DNA of 30,766 nucleotides from an uncultured Treponema sp. (GTDB taxonomy: Bacteria; Spirochaetota; Spirochaetia; Treponematales; Treponemataceae). Under the pieces are notes generated by a model that did no database searches, was not told where the DNA came from, and worked only from the letters and a program-made list of their open reading frames with translations. The DNA is taken from the NCBI GenBank assembly GCA_934667505.1, contig CAKULY010000023.1:1-30766 (forward strand), written 5' to 3'. The position numbers and the translations under genes are program-made. The first letter of the stretch is position 1. Each line of letters begins with the position of its first letter. This document shows positions 1 through 7,051 of the stretch, in pieces.

Positions 1-2
1 CA

Positions 3-107
3 GCTAAGGTTGCACAGCAACCCAAACCTATTCAAACGAAGTGCGAACACAACCATCTGCAGCAAATTGTAAAGTCGCTGAAAGCGATTTCTTCACGATT
101 TATATAA
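3..107 (+). CDS. Possible 3' end of an upstream gene (partial)
   Basis: Reading frame 3 is open from the window edge to a TAA at 105-107, giving 34 codons (start AKVAQQPKPIQ, end ISSRFI). The composition looks protein-like, with a Cys-x-His spaced stretch (KCEHNH), but I do not recognise a family. Frame 1 is also open from the edge, to 72, so the frame choice is uncertain. A short hairpin (TCGCT-GAA-AGCGA, 75-87) lies near the end and is followed by a T-rich stretch, but it is too weak to call a terminator. Confidence 0.3.
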   Translation, partial: AKVAQQPKPIQTKCEHNHLQQIVKSLKAISSRFI

Positions 108-143
108 AACTCGACATTTGGGCAAAATAAGATAAAATTTGAA

Positions 144-172
144 TTGAAAAAGATTTTAAATGCAGATATAAT
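144..172 (+). promoter_or_regulatory. Sigma-70-type promoter for the NusG-like gene
   Basis: A -35 box TTGAAA (144-149) and a consensus -10 box TATAAT (167-172) are separated by 17 bp. This puts the expected start near 179, about 33 nt before the ATG at 212. It is the best promoter match ahead of the plus-strand cluster, so it may drive the antiterminator and, by read-through, the genes downstream. Confidence 0.75.
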
Positions 173-211
173 ATTTATGTTTGCTAGTCTGTAAAAAACA
201 GTTGGTTTAGG

Positions 212-727
212 ATGAGTATTTTTTGCATTTCTGTTCGTACTGGTGTGGAAGAATGTTTTAAGAAGGGTGTTGATTCTATTCTTGAACGTTGTGAAACCCC
301 TGTGCAAGGCTCTGTCTATCTGCTAAAAAAGCAGATGCGGCTAAAGAATGGTAAAGAATACATTGATTTGTTTTTTCCAGGCTATGTTTTTTTTGAAACA
401 GAAGAAAACGACAGCGCAAAGTTTCGTTTTATTCGCAACGTAAACGGATTTATTCGTTTTTTGCCTTCTAGCAAGGACGTCCATCCGTTGGTAGGAGTAG
501 ACCTTGAAATTGTGAAGTCCATACTAAATTTTGGAAGCACAGTTGGAATCGTTCCCGTGACTTTTGATACGAACGACCGCATTGTAATTGTGGACGGTCC
601 GTTCAAAAATATGAGCGGAAAAGTTGTTTCTGTAAACCGTCGTAATAAGCGTGTAAACATCGAACTTGAGTTTATGGGCGGCGTGAATGTAGTAGGTCTT
701 TCCTACGAACTTGTTCAAAAAGTGTAA
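212..727 (+). CDS. loaP: Specialised NusG paralogue (LoaP-like processive antiterminator)
   Basis: This 171-aa protein has NusG architecture. An N-terminal NGN domain (about 1-105) begins with IFCISVRTGVEE, matching the WYVVxVxTGxE start of NusG proteins, and contains PGYVFFE in mid-domain. A linker leads to a C-terminal KOW domain (about 118-171; DRIVIVDGPFKNMSGKV). Housekeeping NusG usually sits with secE and rplKAJL. This one stands alone at the head of a surface-polysaccharide cluster, which is the typical setting of LoaP/RfaH/UpxY-type paralogues that travel with RNA polymerase and suppress termination in long operons. The start is fixed by the NGN motif because the Shine-Dalgarno is poor (TTTAGG abuts the ATG). 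The LoaP subtype is inferred from length, the probable spirochaete host and the hairpin-rich leader that follows; another NusG-paralogue subfamily is possible. Confidence 0.85.
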   Translation: MSIFCISVRTGVEECFKKGVDSILERCETPVQGSVYLLKKQMRLKNGKEYIDLFFPGYVFFETEENDSAKFRFIRNVNGFIRFLPSSKDVHPLVGVDLEIVKSILNFGSTVGIVPVTFDTNDRIVIVDGPFKNMSGKVVSVNRRNKRVNIELEFMGGVNVVGLSYELVQKV

Positions 728-943
728 AATTAGCTTTTTGGCAAGATTTATACAGCCAGTGTTGAGAGTGGAGCTTGGTTCAAGCACACTAACTGCTAGC
801 GACCATTGACAAGTCTTGGGTAGCGGAAATGTTGTTTTGCGTGCTTTTTTTGTAAGCATGACGTTGCCAATGGAAAAGGTGTGTTTAAAAGGTTCGATGA
901 AAATCTTAAGTTTATATTAAATAAAAAAAAACGTTATAACTAA
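728..943 (+). promoter_or_regulatory. Structured leader with hairpins and an ops-like motif
   Basis: This 216-nt stretch has no gene but strong RNA-folding potential. A stepped hairpin runs 757-795: CAGTGTT pairs with AACTG, AGTG (767-770) with CACT (787-790), and GCTTG (773-777) with CAAGC (781-785), with a GA/A internal loop and a GTT apical loop. GGGTAGCGG (818-826) resembles the RfaH ops core GGTAGC. CCATTG (803-808) can pair with CAATGG (868-873), enclosing a second stem of CGTGCTT (840-846) with AAGCATG (854-860). LoaP recognises an RNA hairpin in the leader of its target operons, and RfaH pauses at ops, so this is the natural candidate for the recruitment site. That role is inference. 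Confidence 0.55.
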
Positions 944-2077
944 ATGAATTTTGTGCTAAAGCATTTTGATGAAGAAATATTGAAATTCTCCGCAAATGAA
1001 AATTCCAGCAATCCTGACTATAAAATTCTTTGGGTAACGGAGAATAAGGCTCTTTTGCCTTTAGGGTTTGAGTGCAGTGAGCAAGGTCTTGAAAGTTGGA
1101 TAAAACGCCGTTCTGTTCCAAAGAATCGGGCATATATGGATAATCTTCTTGCAAAGTGCAACCTGAGCCCGAACAGACCTTTGAGCGTTGTATATTTTTC
1201 CAAAGGTCTTTCTTTGAATGACGTGTACTGGGTTGTTCCAGAAGATTTTGACGGCTCATTCAATGATATTAATCTTTATGACAACCGTTTTAGCAGAGTT
1301 CTTTCTTATATTGCATTTACAGGCTATGGAAGCTCTTTAAAATCTTCCTTATTCAGCAGCCCTGAGTTCACCACGAATGGCATGCTTCCAAAATGCTGGC
1401 GCAGGATAAACGGAAAAATCGAGCTTTATAAAGGCTCGACCAGCGGATTTTCAAACGCAGGATATGAGGCATATTCAGAATTTTACGCGTTTCAGATTGC
1501 AAAAGAAATGGGCTTTGACGCGGTTGAATATAACCTTAGCAAGTGGAAAGGCAATTTGTGTTCTACGTGCAGGCTTTTTACAAGCAAAGATTATTCATTT
1601 GTTCCTGTTGGAGTCCTTGTAAAAAAGGGCGGGTTTGAGGCCGTCCAGAATTTTTATAAATCCTTGGGAAAAGACTTTGAGAACTCATTGAACGACATGC
1701 TTGTTTTTGATGCGATAATAAAAAACACAGACAGACACTATGGAAATTTTGGCTTTTTGGTGAATAATAAGACGAACAAAATAGAAAAGCCAGCTCCTTT
1801 GTTTGATCACGGCAATTCACTGTATAATCTTGCAGGTCTTGAATGTTTTGAAAAAGGCGGTAAACTTCTTAAAAAATATGACAAAACCCTGCAGCCTTGT
1901 GTTTATGATGATTTTATCGGAACTGCCAAAAAAGTCTTGACGGCAGAGCATAAAGAAAGGCTTAAAAAACTGCTGGATTTTAAATTTAAAAAACATCCAC
2001 GCTATAATGTCCCAGAATCAAGACTTGAGCGCATAAACGAGCAGGTGCGAGAGAATGTTAGGGAGTTGCTGGGGTAG
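944..2077 (+). CDS. HipA-like serine/threonine kinase, orphan (no HipB)
   Basis: A 377-aa HipA-family kinase. The catalytic-loop motif NTDRHYGNFG is at 261-270, a DFG-like metal-binding Asp is in PLFDHGNSL (D288), and the presumed ATP-binding Lys is in IELYKGS (K163). HipA proteins phosphorylate targets such as aminoacyl-tRNA synthetases and cause growth arrest; the target here is unknown. No HipB-type helix-turn-helix partner lies next to it. The N-terminus (MNFVLKHFDEEILKFS) matches that of the second HipA-like protein in this window (MNYILCHKDIPVLRFS), which supports the ATG start despite the lack of a clear Shine-Dalgarno. A shared block GLSLxDxYW also marks the two as relatives. All visible active-site residues are intact. 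Confidence 0.85.
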   Translation: MNFVLKHFDEEILKFSANENSSNPDYKILWVTENKALLPLGFECSEQGLESWIKRRSVPKNRAYMDNLLAKCNLSPNRPLSVVYFSKGLSLNDVYWVVPEDFDGSFNDINLYDNRFSRVLSYIAFTGYGSSLKSSLFSSPEFTTNGMLPKCWRRINGKIELYKGSTSGFSNAGYEAYSEFYAFQIAKEMGFDAVEYNLSKWKGNLCSTCRLFTSKDYSFVPVGVLVKKGGFEAVQNFYKSLGKDFENSLNDMLVFDAIIKNTDRHYGNFGFLVNNKTNKIEKPAPLFDHGNSLYNLAGLECFEKGGKLLKKYDKTLQPCVYDDFIGTAKKVLTAEHKERLKKLLDFKFKKHPRYNVPESRLERINEQVRENVRELLG

Positions 2078-2160
2078 AATGGTATGCTGTACTTTGTTTG
2101 TATGTTATTAATAGAAAAATTTTGAATTTTATGATATATTATTGCTAGGAGAACTGTGAA

Positions 2161-2424
2161 GTGCCATCTATTTCTATGTTTTATGGAATTGTTATTACAA
2201 TGTATAATAACGGTTCGGAACATAATCCGCCTCATTTTCATGCACGGTATGAAGATTATCGGGCTGTTTTTGACCTTGAGGGGAATCTGACGACGGGTGA
2301 TTTTCCATCTAAGCAGAAACATTTGATAAAGGCCTGGGCATTGTTACATGCAGATGAGCTTTTGGCAAACTGGAATTTGTGTATGGAGCAGCAGAAATTG
2401 TATCCGATTGAGCCTTTGAAATAA
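2161..2424 (+). CDS. DUF4160 family protein
   Basis: An 87-aa protein starting at GTG with a good AGGAGA eight bases upstream. The motif pattern PSISMFYGIVITMY then HNPPHFHARYEDY is diagnostic of DUF4160, whose family members carry the same HxPPHFHA histidine cluster. The family is usually encoded immediately before a DUF2442 gene, as here. The pair has been suggested to be toxin-antitoxin-like, but as far as I know no biochemical activity is established. The downstream DUF2442 gene starts 14 nt after the stop, so the two are almost certainly cotranscribed. Confidence 0.85.
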   Translation: MPSISMFYGIVITMYNNGSEHNPPHFHARYEDYRAVFDLEGNLTTGDFPSKQKHLIKAWALLHADELLANWNLCMEQQKLYPIEPLK

Positions 2425-2438
2425 CAGGAGGTGCAACT

Positions 2439-2684
2439 ATGAATAATCCGGTATGGGTCGTAAAAGCTGTAGAGGCTATGGAAGATTATAAACTCTTGCT
2501 TACATTTGAAAAAGGCGAAAAAAAAATTTTTGATTTTAAGCCATATTTAAAATATAAAATTAATGCGCCGCTGAAAAATCCTTCATTTTTTAAAAAAGTG
2601 TATGCTGACGGAACTTCTGTTGCTTGGAGTGACGATTTAGATTTCTGTCCGGAAACTCTTTATGAAGAAAGTGTGCCTTGTTAG
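2439..2684 (+). CDS. DUF2442 family protein, partner of DUF4160
   Basis: An 81-aa protein preceded by a strong AGGAGG seven bases before the ATG. The pattern WVVKAVEAMEDYKLLLTFEKGE, FDFKPYL, and late WSDDLDFCPETLY is typical of DUF2442, a small family paired with DUF4160 in many bacterial accessory regions. The fold is predicted to be small and beta-rich, and the function is unproven. The stop is followed at once by a 15-bp sequence (2686-2700) that recurs at 2955-2969, so the cassette may mark an insertion or rearrangement boundary. Confidence 0.85.
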   Translation: MNNPVWVVKAVEAMEDYKLLLTFEKGEKKIFDFKPYLKYKINAPLKNPSFFKKVYADGTSVAWSDDLDFCPETLYEESVPC

Positions 2685-2685
2685 C

Positions 2686-2969
2686 AAAGTGTTATATTTT
2701 ATTTTTGAACATCTTGACAACAGGAACTTTGCATAATAAAATCTTATCAATATTAAATTGCAGTCTGTTTACGAGGGGCGTTAGGTCCATAAATAAGGGC
2801 AATGTCTACAAACTCCGGGAACAACAGGGAGAGAACTGTTCCACTATGGAAGCTTCGGTTTGGAAAAATACGGCTTGCCAGAAAGGGAGAGGGTGTGGGC
2901 ATTGTGGAAAAACTTCAGTTATTTTTGAATAAACTACAAATTGACTTTTCAATAAAAGTGTTATATTTT
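2686..2969. repeat. 15-bp direct repeats flanking a 254-bp segment
   Basis: AAAGTGTTATATTTT occurs exactly at 2686-2700 and again at 2955-2969. The enclosed segment has a stretch (about 2775-2910) visibly richer in G and C than its surroundings. This fits a small inserted or excised element or a recombination scar. No transposase or clear terminal inverted repeats are visible. Confidence 0.5.
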
Positions 2970-2978
2970 TGCCGTTAG
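2802..2978 (+). CDS. Small hypothetical ORF (58 aa), possibly a remnant
   Basis: ATG at 2802 with a weak AAGGG just upstream opens a 58-codon frame to TAG at 2976-2978; a stop at 2790-2792 precedes it in frame. The product is basic in the middle (KLRFGKIRLARKGEG) and then amphipathic (GIVEKLQLFLNKLQIDF). I do not recognise it. It lies inside the segment flanked by 15-bp direct repeats and overlaps a longer but less protein-like ORF in another frame (2678-2932). It may be a remnant rather than an expressed gene. Confidence 0.25.
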   Translation: MSTNSGNNRERTVPLWKLRFGKIRLARKGEGVGIVEKLQLFLNKLQIDFSIKVLYFCR

Positions 2979-3026
2979 TATGAATGAAATGCAGAAATAG
3001 AATCTGTATCAGATTCAGGTACGGCT

Positions 3027-3233
3027 GTGAAAACAAGCGAAAATGAGTACACAATGGCAGCTCTTGCCGGCAAGGTCATAGCAAAAAAGAACGGAATTTC
3101 TGATATTCAAGGCTTTGACTTGCTTATGAATTCAAAGACCGGCGAGATGCTTTTTGACGACAATTACAACCTTTGGCATAACGGCCCGGACTACATTGCC
3201 GCGGAATACTTTCTGGAAAAAAGTGCAGAGTAG
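3027..3233 (+). CDS. Hypothetical small protein or gene remnant
   Basis: GTG at 3027 opens 68 codons to TAG at 3231-3233. The same frame is open further upstream to a stop at 2985-2987, without another start and without a Shine-Dalgarno. Distinctive features are the C-terminal acidic and aromatic stretch LLMNSKTGEMLFDDNYNLW and a Gly-Pro-Asp-Tyr turn. The start quality and the uninterrupted upstream frame suggest the C-terminal piece of a formerly larger gene. I cannot assign a family. Confidence 0.35.
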   Translation: MKTSENEYTMAALAGKVIAKKNGISDIQGFDLLMNSKTGEMLFDDNYNLWHNGPDYIAAEYFLEKSAE

Positions 3234-3600
3234 TGTTTTTTAATACTATCAGCACAAGAACGCGTTTTGCTTGGTGAAAATAAAACTCATTATCAAATAA
3301 TTTTCTACAGGATATACGCGATAATAGCCGTGTGTATGCGTTTAAGTAGATTATAAAACAAATCAGTGTCCAGTGTGAAACGTTGTAATGTCTAGTATGA
3401 TGCTTCATAACGTCCAGTATGAGGCTTTGCAACGTCCAGTATGGAATGATGTAGTGGACAGTGTGAATGGTTAAAGTTGATTATAATAAGATAATATTTC
3501 GCTTATATTTCTTCTTTGTGTTCAAAAAAATCAATATGTAAAATTCCAATATCAAATTGCAATTTTATTAAAGCAATATATTTCATCAAAAAAAATCAAT
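3234..3600 (+). other. 367-nt gene-free spacer upstream of the polysaccharide cluster
   Basis: No convincing gene is present. The spacer holds the 22-bp tandem repeats described separately and a direct repeat of about 18 nt, TCAAAAAAATCAATATGT, at 3522-3539 and (with one extra A) at 3586-3604. The second copy includes the flippase start codon. No clear promoter consensus or intrinsic terminator was found here. Confidence 0.6.
3368..3477 (+). repeat. Five degenerate 22-bp tandem repeats
   Basis: Units start at 3368, 3390, 3412, 3434 and 3456 and are head to tail with a constant 22-bp period. Each begins with GTCCAGTRTGA or a close variant (GTCTAGTATGA, GTCCAGTATGG, GGACAGTGTGA); the second half drifts around CTTTGCAAC. 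Twenty-two base pairs is about two helical turns, so a protein could bind all units on one face. The array sits 124 bp before the flippase gene. A regulatory or iteron-like role is inference. Confidence 0.75.
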
Positions 3601-5085
3601 ATGTCTACTTTAACTTCTCCATCCCTAAAAAAGAACGCATTGCTGAGCGATATTCGGCTTGCGCTGTCGTTCCTTTTGCCTCTTGTAACTTTTCCGTATG
3701 TGAGCCGCATTCTTGGCACGGACGGAGTGGGCAAGGTTGAGTTTGCAAATTCTTTTGCACAGTATTTTGTTCTTTTTACGGCTCTTGGAATTCCGACCTA
3801 TGGAATCCGCGAGGTTTCGCGTGTCCGTGATGATTCGTTCCTTCTTTCAAAGACGGTTGCAGAGCTTTCTTTGATTCTTGTCTTTACAGTTTTTGCCGGG
3901 TATGTAGTTTATTTTGCTTGCATCTTTTTTATTCCTTTTTTTAATTCAGAGCCAAGGCTTTTTCTGATTGTAGCTCCTACTATTATTCTTTCAGACTTTA
4001 GTTTTGAGTGGTTTTATCAGGGAATCGAAAATCAGCGGTACATTACAGTCAGATATATTTTTATCAAGTTGGCTCAGCTTGTTTTGATTTTTGCTTTTAT
4101 AAAACAGACTGCGGATTATTTGAAGTACGCCTTGATTCTTGTTGGTCTTAATGCAGCTTCATCTGTGTTCAATATTGCCCATCTGCGAAAATATGTTCAT
4201 TTTGTTCCATATAAATGTCTTGAGCTTAAAAAGCATTTGCGTCCTATTCTTGTGATTTTTGCTTCTGTTGTTGCAGTGAGCATTTATACTCAGCTGGACA
4301 CAGTGATGATAGGATTTTTCAGGGGAAACGTTGAGGTCGGAATTTATACAGCTGCGAACCGTGTTGTCAGAATTGTCATTGCGCTTGTAACAAGCCTTTC
4401 TTCTGTGATTATTCCTAAGCTCGTGAGCGCGCTTAAAAATAATCATCTTGACGAATATAAAAATCTTTTAGACAAAAGCCTGAGCTTTGTTCTGCTTCTT
4501 GCTCTTCCTTGTATTTTTGGAATTCTTGTGTGCGCGGACGATATAATTTTGCTTTTTGCGGGAAGCGGTTTTGAGAGTGCGATTTTTAGCATCCGTCTTT
4601 TATGTCCAATTATTTTGATTGTGGGGCTTGCAAGCTTTGTGGGACTTCAGGTTTTGTATGCGAATAAAAAGGAAAAATATTACACGGTCGCAGTAAGCGT
4701 GGCGGCAACTGTAAACTTTGTCTCTAATTTTATCATGATTCCAAAAATAGGGCAGGTCGGCGCAGTTTTCGGAACTTTGATTGCGGAAACTGTAGGGCTT
4801 TGCATTATGAGTTTTTTAGGCAGAGTTTTTTTTATGGAAGCGGAGCTGAAAGTCCATGTGTGGAAATACTTTTTAGGTGCAGGTGTGATGGGAATTGCCG
4901 TGTTCCTTCTAAAAAGATTTTTTGTCTCTGTGGAATTTCCAATGGCGGCGCGGCTTTCTGTGTGTGTTTTGGCTGGGGGTGTTCTGTATGCTATTGTGAT
5001 GGTTTTGCTGAGGGAAAACTTGTGCATAAATCTTTTAAGGCAAGTTATGAATAAAATAGAATTAAAAAGCAGAGGAATAAAATGA
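3601..5085 (+). CDS. wzx: Oligosaccharide flippase (Wzx/RfbX family)
   Basis: A 494-aa polytopic membrane protein with roughly 12-14 hydrophobic segments. The N-terminal signature LLPLVTFPYVSRILGTDGVGKVEFANS is close to the RfbX/Wzx consensus (FPYVSRxLGxxGxGxxxF). Such proteins flip undecaprenyl-linked repeat units across the inner membrane for Wzy-type polymerisation. Later features are LDTVMIGFF (about residues 235-243) and VGIYTAANRV, both typical. There is no clear Shine-Dalgarno, but the start fits the family and coincides with one copy of a direct repeat. The stop overlaps the next start in ATGA (5082-5085), indicating translational coupling to the glycosyltransferase. Confidence 0.93.
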   Translation: MSTLTSPSLKKNALLSDIRLALSFLLPLVTFPYVSRILGTDGVGKVEFANSFAQYFVLFTALGIPTYGIREVSRVRDDSFLLSKTVAELSLILVFTVFAGYVVYFACIFFIPFFNSEPRLFLIVAPTIILSDFSFEWFYQGIENQRYITVRYIFIKLAQLVLIFAFIKQTADYLKYALILVGLNAASSVFNIAHLRKYVHFVPYKCLELKKHLRPILVIFASVVAVSIYTQLDTVMIGFFRGNVEVGIYTAANRVVRIVIALVTSLSSVIIPKLVSALKNNHLDEYKNLLDKSLSFVLLLALPCIFGILVCADDIILLFAGSGFESAIFSIRLLCPIILIVGLASFVGLQVLYANKKEKYYTVAVSVAATVNFVSNFIMIPKIGQVGAVFGTLIAETVGLCIMSFLGRVFFMEAELKVHVWKYFLGAGVMGIAVFLLKRFFVSVEFPMAARLSVCVLAGGVLYAIVMVLLRENLCINLLRQVMNKIELKSRGIK

Positions 5086-5954
5086 AAATTTGTGCTGTAG
5101 TAGTATGGTTCAATCCTAACCAGCTTGAAAATCCTATTGAAAATGTAAAAAACTATTCAAAATTTGTTGAAAAAGTTTACATAGTTGATAATTCAGAAAA
5201 TGACAACTCAAATATTTTATCAGAAATAAAAAATGCGGAGTATATTCCATTTTACAAAAACACAGGAATTGCTCACGCTTTAAATGTTGGTTGCAAGTCA
5301 GCAATAAAAGACGGTTTTGAGTTTTGCATGACAATGGATCAAGATTCATTTTGGAACGAAGATGAAATAAAAAAATATTTTTCTATTATAGAAGCTGAAA
5401 AGTGCGGTTATGAAAATTTTTCTCCAACAATACGACGAGAACTTTTTCCTAGTGCGCTTGGAGATATAAAACGAAAAATTCTGCATAGAAAAAGTTCCAA
5501 ATTTTATGACAACTTTCAACATTCTGACCGCTTTATAACAAGTGGTTCTGTGATAAAACTGTCTATTATTAAAAATGTCGGGGGGGGGCAAGTATTTAAT
5601 GAATCTTTTTTCATTGATGAAGTTGACTATGAATATTGTGCTAGGTTTAGTAAAATCGGTTTTAAAAACAAGTGCTGCAATGCGATTTTAAATCATCAGC
5701 TTGGAGAAAAGAAGAAAAGTTTTTTTCCACACATGGATTTTCATTCTGATTTTAGAACTTATTATATAATCCGCAATATGATGATTATGATGAAAAGTTA
5801 TCCAGAATATACAAAAAAATATAATTACAAAACAACGCTTAGATCTAGAATTGTTCAACGAATTTTGTTTTCCAATTCCATAAAAGACTGTTTTAAAGGA
5901 ATTAAGCTTGTCGTAAAAGCTATAAAAGATTCCAAACAGTTTTATAAAATTTAA
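5082..5954 (+). CDS. GT2 glycosyltransferase, rhamnosyltransferase-like, with an internal G9 tract
   Basis: A 290-aa GT-A fold transferase. Motifs are an N-terminal VVVWFNPN, VYIVDNSEND, the NTGIAHALNVG block (60-70), the metal-binding TMDQDS (84-89) and the acceptor-region FFIDEVDYEYC (176-186). This spacing is that of RfbF/WbbL-type rhamnosyltransferases, which add a sugar to a lipid-linked repeat unit at the inner membrane. The sugar cannot be proved, and no dTDP-rhamnose synthesis genes are in the window. GAGG precedes the ATG. The G9 run encodes Gly167-Gly169 at the start of the FFID motif and is in frame here. One extra G would stop translation within a few codons; one fewer would give a wrong tail. 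Confidence 0.9.
   Translation: MKICAVVVWFNPNQLENPIENVKNYSKFVEKVYIVDNSENDNSNILSEIKNAEYIPFYKNTGIAHALNVGCKSAIKDGFEFCMTMDQDSFWNEDEIKKYFSIIEAEKCGYENFSPTIRRELFPSALGDIKRKILHRKSSKFYDNFQHSDRFITSGSVIKLSIIKNVGGGQVFNESFFIDEVDYEYCARFSKIGFKNKCCNAILNHQLGEKKKSFFPHMDFHSDFRTYYIIRNMMIMMKSYPEYTKKYNYKTTLRSRIVQRILFSNSIKDCFKGIKLVVKAIKDSKQFYKI
5580..5588 (+). repeat. Poly-G tract (G9) in a GT2 gene, in-frame state
   Basis: Nine consecutive G at 5580-5588 encode three glycines in an otherwise AT-rich gene. Relatives normally have only GG at this point (GGFDExFFID), so the tract has expanded at a tolerated site. A candidate slipped-strand phase-variation site. Confidence 0.8.
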
Positions 5955-5971
5955 TATTTTCCTTAATAAAT

Positions 5972-7048
5972 ATGATTTATTACCTTGCACTATTTTTATT
6001 GGTTGTTTTTTTCTTTGGCAGAATTTTGTGGAATACAGAAAATTTATGCAGTTAAAAAACACTCGCTTGATAAGATTGTTTTCATTTATATAGCATTTTT
6101 TCTTTTTTGTATTGCTGCGTTTAGATACAAAACAGGACGGGATTGGACAGGATATATATATTATTTTAATAATTGCCTAGCAAAAAAATCATCATTTAAC
6201 TTTGAAAGCGGTTTTGCATTATTGAATAAATTTTTCAAGAAGAATTTTGACAGTTTTTATTTGATGCAATTTTGCACAATGATTTTTTGTTGCTATTGTA
6301 CATATAAAAGTTTTCTGAAAAGAAGTGCGTATCCTGTTTTTACTTTGTTTTTATATTTTACAATGTTTTTTCTGCAAACGGATATGGCACAAACTCGGCA
6401 GCACATTGCAATGGCAATTATTTTATGCGGAATGCAATTTATAGAAAACAAGAAAATTATTTTATGGTGTCTTATTGTTCTGCTTGCAATGCAGTTTCAT
6501 ATAACTGCACTTCTTGCGTTTCCTCTTTATTTTACAGCAAATAGAAAAATTTCTGTAAGATTTTGCATTGTTCTGTTTATTGCCAGTGTTTTTATCACTT
6601 TTTTTTTGGACTGAATATAATTCGTTCAATGCTTGCTTTAATAACTAAATTAAGCATTGTTCCTGAAAGAATTCGTATAATAGGCAATTCTTACTTGAAT
6701 TCAAAAATTTATGGGCAACAAGGACAATTTGGAAGCGGTCTTGGATTTTTAGTTCGTTATGCTTTTATTGCCCTTGTTTTTCAGGCAATGGGAAGAAATT
6801 TTGACCAGTTTTCACGAATTGCAAATTATTACTTAATCTGCGGCAGTGGTCTTTGTGCATATAATCTGCTTTTGGACGCTAAAAAGTTTTTTAGAAAAAC
6901 AGAAGTTTTAAAAATAGCAATGTGTACCGTGTTTGTGTTGTTCATGCTGTATAACTTCTATAACCTTTGGACAGTTCCAAGCAAGCATTTTAATTCGTAT
7001 AAGATGGACTACACGCCTTACCGTTCCTTTATTTTTGAGAGCAATTAA
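5972..7048 (+). pseudogene. EpsG-family polysaccharide polymerase, frameshifted twice at poly-T runs
   Basis: The full-length product would be a multi-pass EpsG/Wzy-type polymerase of about 358 aa. It is in three frame segments. ATG at 5972 gives MIYYLALFLLVVF, a typical EpsG start. The frame must then shift at the T7 run 6006-6012 to read AFRYKTGRDWTGY and the QTRQHIAMA helix. It shifts again at the T9 run 6599-6607 (…FITFFLD stop) to read FFGLNIIRSMLAL through GQFGSGLGFLVRY to the stop at 7046-7048. The first and third segments share a frame, so the two indels compensate overall. As sequenced the gene is off. Possible explanations are phase variation at T runs, true decay or homopolymer sequencing error. 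A second, intact EpsG gene lies at 11680-12717. Confidence 0.8.
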
Positions 7049-7051
7049 AAA

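Noticed and set aside
840..860. Intrinsic terminator in the leader after the NusG-like gene
   Set aside because: The T run lies inside the loop of the stem rather than after the 3' arm, so it does not have terminator geometry.
2161..2684. DUF4160/DUF2442 as an established toxin-antitoxin system
   Set aside because: Gene pairing is typical, but I know of no activity that would justify naming toxin and antitoxin.
2678..2932. 84-codon ORF after DUF2442
   Set aside because: It overlaps the DUF2442 end, lacks a Shine-Dalgarno and does not look protein-like; the frame at 2802-2978 is the better, still weak, candidate.
3368..3477. CRISPR array
   Set aside because: The 22-bp units are directly adjacent, with no unique spacers of 30-40 bp, and no cas gene is near.
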